From assembly GCA_019693395.1 (NCBI GenBank), contig JAAMXP010005803.1, forward strand, positions 1 through 23,132: a stretch of 23,132 nt of DNA. The letters are read 5' to 3'. A program made the translations under genes and the position numbers. The notes below the pieces were generated by a model. It searched no databases. It was not told where the DNA came from and saw only the letters and a list, made by a program, of their open reading frames with translations. This document shows positions 8,802 through 20,100 of this stretch, one piece after another. The first letter of the stretch is position 1. Each line of letters starts with the position of its first letter. This stretch comes from Ettlia oleoabundans (taxonomy: Eukaryota; Chlorophyta; Chlorophyceae; Chlamydomonadales).

Positions 8802-10669
8802 TCACACACGGTGCACCTCCTTCTTCACCGCCCGCCACGCTAGCTCCTCATCAGCCGTTAAGTCGCATTCCAGCAACTTGTTCGCCTTCCTGGCCGCCAG
8901 CACCTCGTCATTTTTATTGTACCCCTGCGGCACCCAGGGGTGCTGTGTGCCCTGGCGGCAGGCAGGAAGGCAGACAGGAGTGTAGATTGGCAGACAGTGA
9001 GGGCGGGAGGGCAAAGCAGGCTGCAAGGCTGGCATGTCTAGCAGCAGCACACCAACACACTGCGTTGCTTGCCTTGGTCAAGTCCACCAATTCCTCCTTC
9101 TCCTGCCGCTTCAATCGAGGCCCTGCCCCCTCCTGCTTCACGCTGGCACCTGCCGCACCCCCCTGCCGCTGCCGCCGCTCTGACTCATGCTCCGTCCCAG
9201 CATCCTGATCAAGCCGCCGCGCCCGCTTGTGGCCCGCATGAGAGGGCCCTGCAGCGCCTCTTTCAGCACGGTCCTCCTGCTCTGCTGTCTCTGCAGGCAG
9301 GGAAGGGTTGCAAAGCAGCATCCGGGGCTGAACTGGGTGTAGAGCTCACAAATTGAGAACCAGAGAATCAATCCCGTAAAGCCGACAGCACTCTGGTGTC
9401 GCAGTTCAAACCAGTGCGCCACAGAAGAGCGGCGTCCAGTGACATCTTGCCACTGCCACGTCCTCCAGTTACAGCCCTCACCTGGGAACTGCTGCAGGAT
9501 GGCGCGGTGCACGGGGTTGTCCCGCTTCAGTATGCCACGCAGCAGCAGCGTGGTGGCAGTCTCGTATCGCAGCTCCACCACTGCCACTGTCTCGCCGCCA
9601 TCTAGCACCTCAGAGGCTTTGGTGCTGAAGTCGCCGCCCTGATTCAGCTGACCTTTGGTGGTCGTCAACGAGGGTGCCATGTAGAATTGCAGGCAGCAAG
9701 GCCCTGGAATCAAGTAGCGGTTTGGGAATGCATTCCACCGCAGCGCAGGATTGTGCACTGGAGCGAAGGCTAAAAGCCCAGTCAAGAAGTTGTGCAGTAG
9801 GGAGAAGACTCCAGACCCAGCCCATGACATCATATCTGCAACAGATGCAGCTCGTCACAACTGACGTGCCTTCTTGCCCTCTGGGAGCTTGGGGATGGAG
9901 CTGTCCACGTCCCTAGGTGTCACATACTGCTTGGGTGTACGCTGTCTGCCAAGTAGTCGCGCCCGGTAAACCTGTAAGCCAGGCAGGCAACCTCGCAGCT
10001 TCTTTTTATTGGTGTTTACCACAGTGCTAGACGATTCTCAAGATCTGGCAGGAATCTGATCATCCACACCTGCGAGTTGCCTCTCACAATTGCAATTGCA
10101 AACACCCACAGCCAGCCAGGTGCGCATACCTTGCATTTGAAAAAACCCTCTTGAAATTTGAGGCTGGTCACCTGCTTTGAGGTTGTCTCTACAGGATTGC
10201 TGAACACCAAGCTTCAATAAATGTTGCCATGGGCACCTGCATGGGCACTCCAGAGCAGTGGAGAACAGCACTCATGCCACCAGCATGCACAGAGCGTTAT
10301 TCTACGGCTACACCTGTCACCTGTTCTTTCGAAAAGCCTTTAAAAACTCGTTCAGCGCGGCTGAGAAGCCGTTTATGGTAGCCGACGCCTGCCCCATCTA
10401 CCTTTGAGCTGACCTGCAATGGGGAAACGATGGCTGGGAGTGAGCGGCATAGATGGCTACCGTCACAGGGCCGCTGTTGCGTTGCTCACACTGTAGCACG
10501 TGTCGGGCTCCATGGGATCATCATGGAAGGCGTGATACACTATAGCTACTTCAAACTCCTCTCCTGGAGAGGCCACTACGAAGGTGACGCCTTCAAGGAC
10601 ATTCTCCGGGAAGGCGTGTTCGAGCGTGCCTGGCCTCACGACGCGCACCTCCCAGTGGCCCGCCTTCAT
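8802..10669 (-). pseudogene. DUF7918-like tandem copy B, disrupted
   Basis: Same seven-exon plan as copy A; proposed exons (minus): 10669-10490, 10413-10321 (or 10314), 10236-10130, 9971-9870, 9686-9482, 9290-9073, 8924-8802. Exons 3, 4, 5 and 7 have exactly the same lengths as in A (107, 102, 205, 123). The start MKAGHWEVRVV aligns with MRLGEWDLQLV of A. Two lesions are visible. In exon 3 an in-frame TGA (10216-10214) stands where A has CGG (Arg). Before exon 5 the acceptor reads CTGCAA instead of CTGCAG (9690-9687). Introns 4 and 6 again have GC donors (AAG|GCACGT, AAG|GCAAGC). The 3' exons remain open and keep VKQE, EELVDLTK and the NDEVLAARKANK tail, nearly identical to A. Cryptic splicing might rescue part of it: a GTCAGT donor at 9865 and a CAG acceptor before 9705 are phase-compatible around exon 5, but nothing clearly bypasses the TGA. 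Probable recent pseudogene, or a truncated product. Confidence 0.7.
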
Positions 10670-11710
10670 AAAAATGGTTGGCGGGGTTTGGGGCAGCCTC
10701 TACTAAGATGTGGTCTATACCCGACACCAAAGGGACGGAGGAATGCCGGTTTTTCTACTGAAAACGCAGCTTATAGACGTTTCAATTGAGTGGAGGTGGC
10801 TCACAGCGCGCAGCCACTAGAGAGAGAGAAAAACATGCCAAGTTGGCGCTTTGCGGGCGGCGAGGCTGCGGCAACTTCAGGCCGTGGTAACTGTGAGACT
10901 GGTGAGCATGCCCGTTTTACCTTTGATGGTCAGTTCTTGTAACGGGAAAGCGAGTGCGTCCTTCAGCTGAATAGAATGAAAAGGGTGGGTTTGCCTTCAC
11001 AGCTAAGCCACAAGTAAATGCAACGCCTGCAGCGCTGCTAGCAGCCCAACATCTCAACCGGTTGCAACAAGATGTTCCTTCTTCGGCTTGGAATATATAT
11101 CACGTACATATAAGCTCAAACTATTCAAAGCGGTGATGGGCGACTACCACGGCAGCACAAGCTTCTGCAGTGCCACTCAGCTGCTCGCTCAGACGGCCCG
11201 GCGTGTTCAGCGGCAGCAACAGCAGCGGCGACCAGGCTGGAAGCGTTTTGGACCCGCTCGTTTGGACCACCTTGAATGGGTTCTGAGACTGTCGCAACAA
11301 AACATATTGACTGCTGACCAACACCACTGCCAATTGTTGTGTGGTGGTGGCGGCTGCGAGCACCCCGTTTGCAGTACCGTCGATCTAGCCAAGCACGCAT
11401 CGGCCTAGCCGAGCACTCATCGCGCTTGCTCGTGATTCAACATGCCGACCGGTTCGCTGTGAACTCATTCGAGGGACACAAGGGAATCAGCTGGACGGTC
11501 TCAAGCAGGACTGGGACGGAGTGCACTGCGGCTGAGCTAGGCAGCGACAAAGGTGCGTGATTATCAATGCATGAGCCCGCTGCATACGCAGGCACGCCAG
11601 TTGCCGCCGCTGAGAATTGCACCCATGCTGCATCATGGGTCGTTTGTGCAGGGCGGCTGCTGGCCTGAGTTTGGCTCACGCGTTTGCCAATGCAGGGGCG
11701 TGACAACAAC
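10670..11710. other. divergent intergenic region between copy B and the ammonium transporter
   Basis: About 1 kb between two divergently oriented starts, so it probably holds both promoters. An AT-rich palindrome-like stretch with ATATATAT, CACGTAC and ATATAAG lies at 11092-11114 and could be a TATA-type element, but it is about 600 bases upstream of the AMT ATG. A short AG repeat is at 10819-10829. A minus-strand exon-like stretch (about 10969-10922, reading LKDALAFPLQELTIK) lies between a CAG acceptor and a GTAAAA donor but has no recognisable partner. Confidence 0.5.
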
Positions 11711-14700
11711 ATGGCTGCCCGGGGCGCCGGCCCGCTGCCGGGGCCTCCCACCACCGGCGCTGAGCCGTCCTCGCCTCCTTTTGACGCAGCCCTGCTGGAG
11801 CAGTCGCTCACTGACCTCTGGAGTGAGTTTCGACAACTCATGTCTGCACAGTCATGCCCCGCCAAACACGGCAGCTGCCTTTCGTGCAGTTGTCTGCATG
11901 TCACTCAAGTGTGCCGGTCGATGCTGCCCGCTTTGGGCGCTGTTACCGCCAACCCAACGCCGTTGCTGCTGTCACTGGCAGCGTGCAAACAGCCACGGTG
12001 CTCTTCTTGCCTGTTTGCGTGCATTCCTTGAGTGGATATCGCATGGGGATCCTATCATGTGTGATGTTGACCACTTCATGGCTGCAGTCATCATATGCGC
12101 CGTACTCATTTTCTTTCAGCAGTGCGGCTTTGCACTGTTGGAGGCGGGCAGTGTGCGGTTGAAGAACGTGAGGAACATCCTGCTTAAGAATGTCATAGAC
12201 GCTTGCATCGCCGGTGAGAAAGATAGCCGCCCTTTGCAACCGTTGTGCACTGCTGTGCTTTGCTTCCAATACCCGCTGTTCTGCTGCATACCCGTCCCTG
12301 CCTGCTTCCCTAGCACTGGCTGCCCATCTCCCGCCTAACACTGCCTTCTTATGGGGTGTGCGATCCTTTCCTCCTGCAGTGTTCATGTGGTGGGCAGTAG
12401 GATCCGCCTTTGAAGGCGTTGCTACTTGCAGCGGCAACGCTTTCCTAGGGACCAGCGGCTTCTTTCTGTCTGGTGACGTGGCCTCAAGTGCGCGGGTTGC
12501 TGGTGATGGGGCACAGGACTCAAACATCACAAACGCATGCATGCAACAGCAGCCTTTTCCTGCTTTGTTCGAAGACTGATTTTCCTCTCTGACGCAAGTG
12601 GCTTTCGAGTCATAACTGGCCGCCAACTGAAGGTGGTATCCGGCAGCTTAGCTGGTTTTCATGCCGGGCATCAACCACGGCACCGTCTACCTCGTGCTCC
12701 CTGCATGCAGCACCGGGCTACATGTCGCGCTGGTTTTTTGGCTGGGCTTTCAGCGCCACCGCCTCCACACTGGTGTCTGGTGCCATGGCAGAGCGGCTGC
12801 GCTTCCGCTCCTATGTGCTCTTCACCATCACCATCACTGGGCTGGGTGCGTGCTGTGGTGCACACGCTGGGCGTGCTGGGCCAGCTGCTGAGAGTAATGA
12901 TGCAACCAGCTGCATCGGGCACTGGTGGATCGCATAAGCGGGAAGACAGGTGGCAAAGGCACACTTGCCGTCTGCTGCATTTGCCGCTCGCCGCTAGCGG
13001 CTGCACTGCCGCCCCGCCTGCTCACCTGCAGCACCCTATCACTCAGCAAGCCTCCTGGTGTGCATTGTTGCTTGTCTCCCTGCTGCTGTGCAGTGTACCC
13101 TGTAGTAGCGCATTGGACTTGGAGCCCCACAGGTAAGGGGCTATAACCCCCTGGGCATGGTCCAAGAGCAACGGAATGCTCCATCATATAACAAGAACCC
13201 AACTGTTTCCGTGAGTGCCAGTTAACCAGGGTCACATGTTCAAACCATGTGGTCTGGGATACAACAAATAAATTAATGCTACCTTATGGTACTGCCTCCG
13301 CAGGCTGGCTCTCCCCCACACGCGTGGACTGTGCTACCAGGGAGCGCACCCTCACCTTCCCAAACACTGTGGGGCTCATCGATTTCAGTGGCAGCGGTGC
13401 GCAGCCGGCCTGCCATCCTTTGTAGCTGCCTGCCAGCTGGCTCTCCTATCAGCCTGTGCAAATGATCTCCTGCCTGCCTACTGGCCCGTATGCCCGCCCT
13501 TGTTAGGGTGGAAGTACCTGAGGCATCTTGATCGAGCGACCAACCCTTTCAAGCGAGGTTGGGACTGTGGCGGGAAGACCTGTCATTGCACTACTAAGGA
13601 ATGGCCCAGCTCTTCTGTGGTCTTGCTGCTAGCACATTGTCACACACTATTATGCACTGGCACCCCTCGTCCTTAGGTGTGGTGCATCTGCTGGGTGGCA
13701 CAGCAGCGCTGTTTGGAGCGTGGCTGCTGGGGCCGCGGGCGGGGCGATACACCTCAGATGGCAATCTAGTTGAGATGGTCGGCTGTAGCCCGGCGCACGC
13801 AGCACTCGGCACCTTCATTCTATGTGAGTCAGTGTATGCATTCAACTTGCGAACGTGGGTGGTGTAACATTAAAGATAGCGCGTGTGCGCAAGGGTGTGT
13901 TGGCTGCGGGTCATTCCTGGGTGGTTTCCTTGTCACCCATGCAGCAGCCCACTGCTTTTGCTGCTGATATTCAGCAGCAAAAGCCCTGTATCGGATGGTT
14001 GACTTTCGTCTCTTCCACCCTGCCGCTCCCCACCCACCGTCAAGCAGGGTTTGGCTGGTACGGCTTCAACTCCGGCTCCACCCAGTGCATGTACGGCTGC
14101 ATGCAGGTACGATCATGCATGCAGGTGCTGTGGTGTTGCTGCTGTTTTCTGTAGCAATGCCATGCAATCACTGTGCTCATTTCGGTGCTCGATAGCTTCT
14201 TGCGAGACTCGCTCCCTTGCCAGCTGCCGTCAAGCTGATTGTTTGGCACAGGCGGCTGCGGTCGTTTGTTACCACCACCGCTGCCAGGCCCCACTACTTT
14301 ATCCAGCATTGACTTGCATTGCCTAACTTTGCCCGTTCTGCAGCTGGCAAGCAAGATAGCTGTGAACACCACCCTAGGCGCCGGCTCGGGCGGGCTGGCC
14401 ACCCTTTTCCTCACTGTGATGCTGGGCTCACCCGGGGACATAGGCCCACTGCTGAACGGAATCTTGGCAGGTGAGACCCCACCACGTCCACACCCTGCCC
14501 ACACCCCATTCCTTCCATTTGTTGTTCATTTGCCCAAGCTTATGCGCAAAAACGTTCCAGCCTGCAACCTCTACAGCATTTGCAGTGCGGATTGACTTGC
14601 AGGACGGGTTGACCTCTTATGCCCGTTCACTGGATACGAGTTGGTTTAATGGTATAAATAAGCCTGCGGGCGTGCTGTCCCAATGCCTTGCGTGAGTGCA

Positions 14701-15895
14701 GGTCTTGTGTCCATCACGGGATCCTGCGCTGTCATCACGCCATGGGCGGCATTCCTGGCCGGCGCCCTGGGTGGTGGTCTGTACACGATGAGCAGCAGGT
14801 TCTTGAGAACCAGGGTGAGTCATGGCTACCCGATGACAGCTCAGCAGCAGGGTGCAATTGTCAGCTCCGTGCATGGCTGCCTGCTGTCTGCCTGCCTGCA
14901 TGCCTGCATGCATACATGCTTTGGCATGTCAATGCTTTGATTGTCTGCAACAGCTGTTTACTACATGTATGTGAAAGGTAGGACTATGCGGGCCAGCATG
15001 CAACCACACCATTACATTAGCTTACACCCATCCCATCACTCATCACCTGTGCAGGCGCGCATTGATGACCCGCTTGACGTCAGCTCTGTGCATGGCTGCT
15101 GCGGCGCATGGGGCCTCATCGTGGGAGGTACGCCCTATATCAGCCCTGCAGCATTGCGCCTGCCTCCGCTCGCTATACCCAGCAAAGAACCTGCAACAGC
15201 AGCAGCAACATGGTGGCTGCTTTGATATCCATGCAGTGGCTGCCGTCCTCAAATGTGTATTGCTGTGGACATCCGGCCGCTTTCCATCTTGGCATCCACC
15301 TGCTGTGCTTATTACACGGTGGTGTTTGAGCCCTCCTTGTTGCCTGCAGGCCTGTTTGCCACCAAGCAGGGGGTGCAGCAGGCTTACGGCATCGACACAG
15401 GCTACGGCTTGTTCTATGGCGGCAGCTGCTCACAGCTTGGAGTACAACTACTAGGTACCGCTGCTGCTGCTGGGTGGCTGGCAAGTGCTGTGGCTGGCAA
15501 GTGCCGCTTCTACATGGCTGCCGACTTTTGCGCTGAACAGTTGCAGGTGGCAGTGCAGCAGGCAGTTCTTATTGCGTCAGCACATGGCAGGATCACTCAT
15601 GAGCTTGCAATTCTCTGTTATAATCCCGCCGGTGGCTTTTCATGCAGGGCTGGTGTGCATCTTTGCCTGGAGCGCAACGATCTGCGGCTCCCTCTTCCTC
15701 CTGCTGAAAAAGCTGGGCTGGCTGCGGGCCTCCCTTGAAGAAGAACTGCATGGACTGGACTATGCACAGGCCATTGGTACCGGCACAGCCTTCTGGTTCT
15801 GGTTTTGGCGTGGGAGGCGCACTGAGCCTGAACCAAAGAACAACGTTGTCGCCTATGCGGTTCATTCCCACGCTGGGGCCGGCTGCGAGCTGTGA
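11711..15895 (+). CDS. AMT1: ammonium transporter, Amt/Mep/Rh family (AMT1 type)
   Basis: Membrane channel/transporter for ammonium uptake. Thirteen exons: 11711-11822, 12088-12213, 12380-12472, 12711-12845, 13094-13132, 13304-13396, 13677-13823, 14048-14106, 14344-14470, 14702-14814, 15055-15127, 15350-15454, 15648-15895; 1470 bases, about 489 residues, all phases closed, all GT-AG. The start context ACAACATGG is strong. The spliced order matches plant AMT1: W-III-CAVLIFFQQCGFALLEAGSVR (TM1), SGAMAERLRF, VYPVVAHWTWSP, LIDFSGSGVVHLLGG, WFGWYGFNSGS, ITPWAAFLAG, IDDPLDVSSVHGCCGAWG and LLLKKLGWLR. Both pore histidines are kept (GVVHLL and SSVHGC), as is the structural Asp of LIDFSG. About 11 membrane helices are expected. 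The cytosolic tail keeps EEELHGLD, but the following plant-type MTRHGG is replaced by YAQAIGTG, then an aromatic FWFWFW and a basic/acidic tail. Exon 1 to exon 2 is the least certain junction; it rests on alignment of TM1. Confidence 0.92.
14871..14931. repeat. CTGC/TGCA-type short repeat in AMT intron 10
   Basis: Alternating CTGC, CTGT, CTGCATGC units inside the intron between exons 10 and 11. It includes self-complementary GCATGC steps that could fold. It belongs to the same low-complexity style as the CAGG repeats in other introns of this window. Confidence 0.6.
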
Positions 15896-16314
15896 GGCGA
15901 CTGGACTTGTTTCCTCATCGCCATCTTGATTGCAGCGTGCATTGAAACAAACAGAGTGTGTTCCACAGGCATCGCATGCGCTCTGCTGCTGCTGTTGTGT
16001 GGAGCGTAAACTGCTGCGAAGCGGTCAGACCGTGTTGGATCATATTCTTGTGTAGTCAACCATCAGTGTATGATTTCCAGAGTTCCTTCATGTGGTGCGA
16101 GTTGATTAGGTAGATTTAGGTAGCCAAGACCGCTTCAAATGCTTTCCCAAGCCTTCCCCTTTGATAACCAATACCTGTTTCCCCTAAGCCTCGGTTTCCG
16201 GTTCGTTTAATCCATATCATAAAAGTCTGGCTAGTGTCGATGCATTGTTTGCCTATTCAAGTCAATTGTCGATTGAAACTATCTTTTTTATGGATGTGTT
16301 TTTTGTCGAGTGCA
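15896..16314 (+). other. AMT 3' untranslated region (inferred)
   Basis: Stretch from the stop codon at 15893-15895 to the first downstream TGTAA at 16315. It has no open frame of note and is T-rich toward its end, in keeping with a 3' UTR of roughly 420 bases. Length is inferred only from the poly(A) motif. Confidence 0.4.
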
Positions 16315-16319
16315 TGTAA
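16315..16319 (+). promoter_or_regulatory. putative TGTAA polyadenylation signal of AMT
   Basis: First TGTAA on the plus strand after the AMT stop, in the context GCATGTAACTG. The distance from the stop (about 420 bases) is within the range for algal 3' UTRs. Confidence 0.4.
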
Positions 16320-16811
16320 CTGTTGATGAAGAGCCACCCACCAGCTCGGCTTTGTTACCCGCTGCAACCACCGCACCAGGCCACAAGCGCCGGCACATGA
16401 CTGGCAGAAGCAAGCCGACGCAATATTGTTGGGCATTAATCTGTTTTGTGTGGCAATGCACGGATGAGGCTGGTGAGGTGGGCAACCAATGCATGTGGAG
16501 GGCCAGGGACCATCTTGCCACTGGGCAGCACTCGAAGCACTGCGGCAACGTGTGCCACATATCAAGTTCACTTTTGCAAGCTTGAACCGCGCTTCACACG
16601 AATTCTTACTCCCTGCACATTGGGCTCTGCACCGCAGATCGTGCCATCCCAATTGCGTGGGATGGCGGCGCAAGAGAACGGGCGTGGACGGCTCGCTGAC
16701 TGAGCTGCGGGCTGTGCCAGAAGCGGAAATGACAGATGACTCACACCAGAGAAAACTATTGCATGTGTATGCCTCAAGCCAAACAGCATACAAACTGCGA
16801 CTGCATAGCGA
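16320..16811. other. convergent intergenic region, no gene recognised
   Basis: Lies between the inferred poly(A) sites of AMT (plus) and the three-RRM gene (minus). Open frames exist on both strands (for example 16257-16793 minus) but they overlap each other, lack recognisable domains and show no splice-bounded exon structure. Treated as non-coding. Confidence 0.4.
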
Positions 16812-16816
16812 TTACA
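16812..16816 (-). promoter_or_regulatory. putative TGTAA polyadenylation signal of the three-RRM gene
   Basis: TGTAA on the minus strand, about 320 bases after the stop at 17138. It is the first such motif downstream of that stop. Confidence 0.4.
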
Positions 16817-17137
16817 TGCAATCCTGCACAGCACTGTAGAGCGAGCGGCACAGTGAAAAGAGAGCCAGCCAGCCAGCCACAATATGGAGCTGTGCCCAGA
16901 ATTTTTGAACCCGTAGAACATAGAATCACGACCAAGAGTAGCACCGCGGGCAAGTGCAACACCATAGTGTGAGGGTTGCAATACAACGCGTAAGTCTAGC
17001 GTGAAACAATGCAGGTCATATGGCACAGATGCGGAAACAACAAGCGCAGTCGAGCGGTTCAGCTGAGCCCCCTTGCTGAGGAACAAACAAGGTGGTTGAT
17101 ATAAGACAGCCAACCCCCACAGGGCCCTAATTAAGCC

Positions 17138-20100
17138 CTAGACAAACTTGTCCAGCTTGGCGCTGACGATGCGCCCCTCTAAGGTGGTCCCATTCAGCAG
17201 CTGTACAGCCGCTTGGGCATCACTGGGGGTGGCAAACGACACTGTACCCCAACCCTTGCTGGTGCCGTCCGGGTTGGTCACAATATCGGCGTGCACCACT
17301 GCGCCTGCTGGTCGGCACATGTCTTTCAGGTCCTGCCAGGAGGTGCGGTAAGGCAGGCCGTGCACCACAATCTGGGTGCCGGGCTGCACAGAGGGAAAGG
17401 GAATTGACAGCAGACGGGTGGTCTTTGACCTAGCCAGACAGGTGAGGGCAAGGGAGAATCCCGCCAAAGCCCACTCCAGCACAGCACAGCAAGCCGTCGG
17501 CAACAGAGGCAGTTTGCCAACTTTGTCGATTACAGAGGCACAAAAACCTGCCACAAACGGCTGTCCCAGCTCCGGCCCCCTCATATGCAGCACAGCACGC
17601 AGGCATGCGTATGCTGTGTTACGGCTGTCGTGATGCGCGCAGAGCCCTTAGACTCACCGCTGCACTTGCGCCGCCACGGCCGCCACGGCCACCAGGGGGG
17701 TGGCTCATCGACACATGCCGCTGCTGTGGATAGAATCCGCTGCCGCCACCGCCACGAGGCGCAGCCATTGAGGTGCTAGGGTCCTCCCTGTCTTCCCGCA
17801 CCTGCAGGACAGGCGGTACCTTCCAGGGCAGTGCGTCAGCCTCAGTCAACTCAGCAGCATTCTGAAGCAAAGAAAGAGCAAAACAAGCAGCTGAGCAGTG
17901 CGGGCGCCGTGCAAAGCAGTTTCAAGGCCTCAGAATACACAATGCAGGCATTGAATAAGGGACAAGGGGCGCGGCAGAAGAGCCGGACAGCAGGGCAGTA
18001 AAACAAACAGAGGAACAAAATGTGCTCACGACTCTTTGGACGGAGGCACTGGTACCCTCATGGGCCAGCACTGCGGGCCAAGGTGTCAAACAAGGAAGGC
18101 TGCCCAGCACGCATGCACGCACGTGGATTTGCCTGCCGCCCAGATTTGAGTTGGAGAGCATGGAGATCGCATGCAGCGCGTCGGCTGGTCGCTCAAATTC
18201 CACCAAGCCTGAGCCTTTGCTGTTCCCCTCCGCGTCCTGCAGCACAGGGATGGTTGACCCGCCTGTTAGAACACATACTTGAAAAGAAACTCAAAATCCG
18301 TCAGGATTGCGTACGATGTAATACTGGCGAGCGCCGGCTTCTGTGTTTTGTGCACAATCGTGCTTGCCCATGTTGCACTTATGCAACCACGAGCAGTGTG
18401 TGCCGGCATAGCAATCAGAGCCCTAGTTCACAGTGCTGTTCAGAGCTGCGCTGGCCAACGGCAGGACAAGTGCAAGATATGAATACTGGCTGGCTGTCAA
18501 CTGCTTCATGCATGGGCGCAGGCCAGTTGCTCACAGTAAGAATATCGGCATGCACCACACGGCCGGCCTGCTTGAAGTGGTCCTTCAGGTCCTGCAGGCA
18601 TATGCCAGGCCTCAACCAGGGTGCACTTGCAAGTGACTTGAGTGACTGCTTGAACATATTCCCAACGCCACAAATGCATGTACGGACAATCAAGACAAAT
18701 CGGCAGACAAACACAGAGCACACAAGGCAAGCAACATAGCAAAGCAGCATCGAGAGTGATGAAGGTCAGCGCTGTTTGGTGTCTGGCACAGATTGATACA
18801 TGACACAGCAGTTGAGGGTACTCAACAACCCCAACGGGAGATAAGCTGGCAGCTGCACTTCCATACACGTGGTGGCTGCCTCCAAACTGGCAGCAACAGA
18901 AAAGGCAGCGTTGACGGGATTGGGGAAATAACATTAGGATAGTAAAGAGGGTCAGCAGCAACAATGATGCTTGCCTGCCAAGACGTTGAGAAGGCCAGGT
19001 TTGAGACATAGACGCGCCGCCCGACAGTGATGGCCTCGCTGCCTCGCGGACCGCCAAAGCCACCCCGCCCGCCATTAAAGCCACCGCCACTACAGGCAAG
19101 CATGGGCGGAGTAAGTGATACAGGGAGGGAGCACGTTACGATCACAGGCGGCTAAAGGCACCCGGCATGGGAGGTTGAGTAGTTGGAAACTCCAACTGCA
19201 TTGCCTTTTCATGCGGGCCCTGCTTGACTCCAGCCAGCATGCAAGCCTGCTGTAAATCAGCAGGGCCACTGCCTCTCTCCCCACCACAGGCCTGATGCCT
19301 CCCGCTTCGCCTCACGCCCTTCCCTGGGCATTGGCCCACTGCCCGGGTCGGTTCCCTGGCTATCTATGCTTACCGCATGACCCTTCACAGCTGGACTGCC
19401 ACTGGACGTGTTACCCCTCTTCTGGCTATCTATCACCTCTCCAAACCTCACACGCCCTCCCTCACCTACGGTACGGCCGCTTGGCAGGCCCCCGGTCAAA
19501 GCTACGTTCGCTACCGCCGTAATGGTCGTCGCCCCGCAGCTCATAGTCCTCACGGTCCTCCCTGCAGGCACAAAGATGCACGATCAAATGATCATCAAAG
19601 CAAAAGGAAGCAGAACGACAGCGATAACTGTCACGCATGGTTGCTCAACAAACAAGTGGAGTTTCTATTAATTTAGTGAAGGTTGCAGGTCTGCCAAGCA
19701 TAATACAGAATGATCAACGGGTAACTTTGGGCAGTTGAAGGCCATGCCACACCCGGCACAGCAGGGCTTTCAACCATTGCGCACCGGATAAAAATTTTGC
19801 GGCCATCCAGCTGCAGAGCGGTGGCGGGCAGGCAGGCGAGCGCAGGAAGTAAGCGAGGCAGTGGTTGCAACATGGGCGCCGCGTGATAGCAGTGGTGCAT
19901 CTACACCCACTCACCACCACCCAAACATGCAGAGATGGTGATTCATCGGCATGCAGGGGATTTGAACGTGCTTTGAACTGGTGAAAAAGTCAGTAAGAAG
20001 GCAACTAGGGAATCTAATGAAAATCTAATGGATGTACCTCTGAGTCGTGAAGCTGCAGGATTGCGGCTGCCGCATCATCTGGCGTCTCGAATTCCACAAT

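Noticed and set aside
10214..10216. In-frame TGA in copy B read as selenocysteine
   Set aside because: Green algae do have selenoproteins, but copy A has Arg here, there is no redox motif, I see no SECIS-like hairpin after the gene, and copy B has a second lesion, so pseudogenisation is simpler.
10922..10969. Exon-like minus-strand stretch reading LKDALAFPLQELTIK
   Set aside because: Has acceptor- and donor-like borders but no partner exon or family match, and copy B already has a start codon aligned with that of copy A.
11553..12338. Plus-strand 261-codon open frame covering the AMT 5' region
   Set aside because: It runs through AMT exon 1 in a different frame, intron 1 and exon 2; only the part matching TM1 is real AMT sequence, reached by splicing from 11822 to 12088.
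13158..13258. tRNA-like signals in AMT intron 5: an A-box-like TGGTCCAAGAG and a perfect T-arm (ACATG TTCAAAC CATGT)
   Set aside because: The two boxes are about 80 bases apart, the acceptor stem is mostly wobble pairs with a mismatch, and no anticodon stem can be drawn. At most a decayed tRNA-derived element; tRNAscan-SE would decide.
16257..16793. Overlapping open frames on both strands in the convergent spacer
   Set aside because: No recognisable domain, no consistent exon structure, and each shadows the other; treated as GC-driven chance frames.
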